Source: Taenia hydatigena (Eukaryota > Platyhelminthes > Cestoda > Cyclophyllidea > Taeniidae). From it: a DNA stretch of 64,000 nucleotides. Position numbers and translations under genes: made by a program. Below the pieces are notes generated by a model. It was not told the DNA's origin. It saw only the letters and a program-made list of their open reading frames with translations, and ran no database searches. Of the stretch, positions 61,715 to 64,000 are shown piece after piece. The stretch is taken from positions 1,415,456-1,479,455 of the forward strand of contig JADWOT020000010.1 of assembly GCA_036345935.2 (NCBI GenBank), written 5' to 3'. Positions within the stretch are counted from its first letter, which is position 1; each line of letters opens with the position of its first letter.

Positions 61715-64000
61715 TTGCGATGATTGTTGTAGCCATTTAGTGTGCTGTGGTTAAATGTAACAGAGCAACGATTCCACTTAGCCGGAGGACAGTCAAAGTT
61801 CGATTTCTATTGGCAGCTTTTTTCGTTGGCGCGTGCCAATTTCCGCACTTAGCGCGCCTGAAATACATATCTGGTACACTATGGCTTCTTGATTCTTCAC
61901 CACGATGGTTCAAATGAGTGGATAATTGTTTTTTCTTTTCGCTGGCCTATGTTGGCAGGTGTTTTTCTTAGAGTTCAAGAAGAGCTTTAGTCCTACGCAA
62001 TCTTTGACATCTGCCTATAGGATTTGTTGAGGGAATGAGAGTAGAGACTTGATTATCGGCAGCTTAAATGCGCTTCCTTGCCACCACGGATGGAAGATCA
62101 CAGATACTTCAAATACCTGTCATCAAGTTATGCCGGTCACGTATTTATTTTTATCCATCCATGTAAATTGGCTCCAATCATTCCACCAAATAACGACAAT
62201 GGATCTTGGTTCCACAAATCATTAGTCACTGCCACTTCCTATCCCCAGCCAGATTTGCAATCAGCCTATCACACGTGCGCTCAAAAAGGACTAAATGAAT
62301 TGTCCATCGCCTGTTAAAATATAGCTCTACAATATTTCTTTAAGGCTTTTACTTGATTTCTTAAATAATTTTGTCTGCATTCATCGACGATCACACCTTC
62401 TCATTTATCAACATTATTAATAATCACTTCAAAGGAGTCCTAGTGCTCCGCACTTATCTGTCCATTCATCCATAAAACAAGTCAACCCAGTAAACTTCAA
62501 TCCCTACCGTTCTTACTTTGATCTTCTGATCCTATAACACCTCGTAACTCTATGCCTTAGTATTCCAAATCACCACGCCATTTGTACCACCATATCAATG
62601 CATTCATCTTATACACATTTGTGATACTTTATCCATAGATAATATGGTCATTTTCCTCACTATCGTGTGTCACTGCATGGGGTCCTGTGACATTGACTTA
62701 AACATTCATAAATGGAGTCTTCGATCCCTACGCCTTTTTCTCTCCTAACAGCCTTTTAATAGATCTCTTCTTTACAGAAATTCCATAGACAATCCTGACT
62801 GTTCACGTTAAACTTGATTTCAATTCTCCCATGACAGTAGAGGGAGGAAATGACTGTGCAAAAAACCAGTTCCAGCGTGTAGCCATTCTACCGAATAGAT
62901 AGCCAACAGTTTCCCATTTTCTCCGTTAGTTCAGCTCCATGCATAACTGAATGCAGAGGCGTTTAGAATTAGCAAGCATTTATGACCATGTAAGAGAAGG
63001 TTTTATTCGCTAAGGAGATTGCACAAGTGCCGCACTGCCTAATCCTTTCAGTGGAACGAAACGGTAACATCCAAAACACAGAAACTGGCGATGGACACTC
63101 AAGGAAGTGCACACAGTTCGCGCTAGGGATAAAAGTCGCGTATAATTCATACCTCCGTTTCGCTAACGTATCATCTAAACAAACTAATGCACCTGTGCTT
63201 TTCCGACCTGCAGATGGCTTCTTCGCTTGTTAGAAGACCCCTATAATCAGGTCACCGTTCTGCACGGAAGTAGAAATTTTTCAGGAAACATTAATTGGTC
63301 CAATTCCTAGCGAATGCAATAATGACGGTTGCTTATTTTACCATTTTAGGCACAGGCCTTCGCGCTATCTGAAAGGATTTTTGAATGCGGATCGCATCGG
63401 TCTTATTTTGTACCACGCCTTGAATTGCTTTAGATTAGTCAAGGCAAGGTCCATACATTCCAAAAACAAAGGAGAAATTAAAAGCCCTGATTGCATAGAC
63501 ACTAAATAAAATGAAATCAATTTAGCTTTCCACGAGTTTTTTACTTTTTTGAGGTGAATGGTTCGAACTTATAATCGCTTATTTAATTGATTTATGCTCT
63601 TGGTGATTTTGCGCCTTCGCCTGCCAAGGATAATGTTGCGTGAGACGTTGTTACCTGCCTGATTAATGCCGCATTGTGTAACGGCTTTTAATAAGTTTGT
63701 TTCCCACTGAGTTGTAGTTTGCAGTCAAAAAGTTAAAGCTGATGAAGAATGATCGCATCTTTAGGATTTAAGCAGGGATACACAGCCCGATTCTGTTCAG
63801 CAATTCGCTAAACGGGCACCTTGCTGCAATTTCTACTACAAGTAAAATCGGTGTTTAAACTTGAACTAATCCATTTGCGACGCATAGCGCTTTCACAGAC
63901 GTGGGTACGCTTGCATAGTTAAAGACCAACAGGCAGCACCAAAGCACCGGAGTGCTTCCAGTCGCAATGTGCATGAAGACAAACACATCCGAAATAACGA
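61715..64000. other. Right flank, no gene seen
   Basis: This lies outside palindrome B as far as can be judged, since the partner arm is cut by the gap. The segment 62330-62830 is C+T-rich and G-poor. A 79-codon frame at 62078-62317 has no domain. Confidence 0.5.
62840..63040 (+). repeat. Fragment of the zinc-finger unit flank block
   Basis: Homologous to 51790-52095 in the same orientation, with the shared stretches CATGCATAACTGAATGCA, AGCAAGCATTTATGAC and GGGATTGCACAA in diverged form. Confidence 0.5.

Overview
This is a gene-poor stretch of a eukaryotic, almost certainly animal, nuclear genome. By eye it is roughly 40% GC, with GT-AG introns of about 90-120 bp, TATA-driven transcription, AATAAA poly(A) signals and stacked repeats. 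Short introns and short 3' UTRs suggest an invertebrate. I cannot name the species. Nothing here looks bacterial or organellar, and I saw no tRNA, rRNA, reverse transcriptase, transposase or CRISPR array. Most open frames are short and of chance length, so only a few genes are called.

Two large inverted duplications dominate the layout. Palindrome A pairs 2550-9475 with 14707-21633 (reverse complement, about 99.5% identical by the differences I could see, one homopolymer indel). A short inner continuation pairs 9473-9536 with 13441-13505. Palindrome B pairs 21734-26413 with 56514-61714 (a few percent diverged, with a 0.54 kb and a 1.08 kb presence/absence block) and flanks about 30 kb of unique sequence. 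A run of exactly 100 N (21634-21733) lies where both palindromes stop, so both are cut by an assembly join.

Inside and between the palindromes lie several broken copies of one undescribed protein-coding unit. It has an acidic helical segment, the motif GEKKA, a C2H2 finger of the type C-x2-C-x12-H-x3-H, and a second finger exon that ends in an acidic tail. Copies are at about 6.8-7.8 kb, 16.3-17.4 kb, 22.6-23.4 kb, 27.3-28.2 kb, 29.6-30.7 kb, 50.8-52.1 kb and 59.5-59.8 kb, with a fragment at 62.8-63.0 kb. Most carry in-frame stops or have been cut and flipped.

The unique interior of palindrome B holds the best genes. The first is a complete intronless gene at 43.4-44.0 kb: TATA box, signal peptide, acidic propiece, cationic two-cysteine beta-hairpin peptide and poly(A) signal. 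This is the layout of a secreted antimicrobial-peptide precursor, and its RTGK turn recalls thanatin. The second is an F-box protein gene on the minus strand at 53.0-54.1 kb, with one in-frame TGA. Two unrecognised gene ends are seen at 33.3 kb (minus) and 45.7 kb (plus), both with a poly(A) signal at or just after the stop. Coding-like segments of an unrecognised S/Q/P-rich protein lie at 13.3-14.1 kb. No pathway links these genes; the window is best read as a rearranging, repeat-rich region around a few isolated genes.
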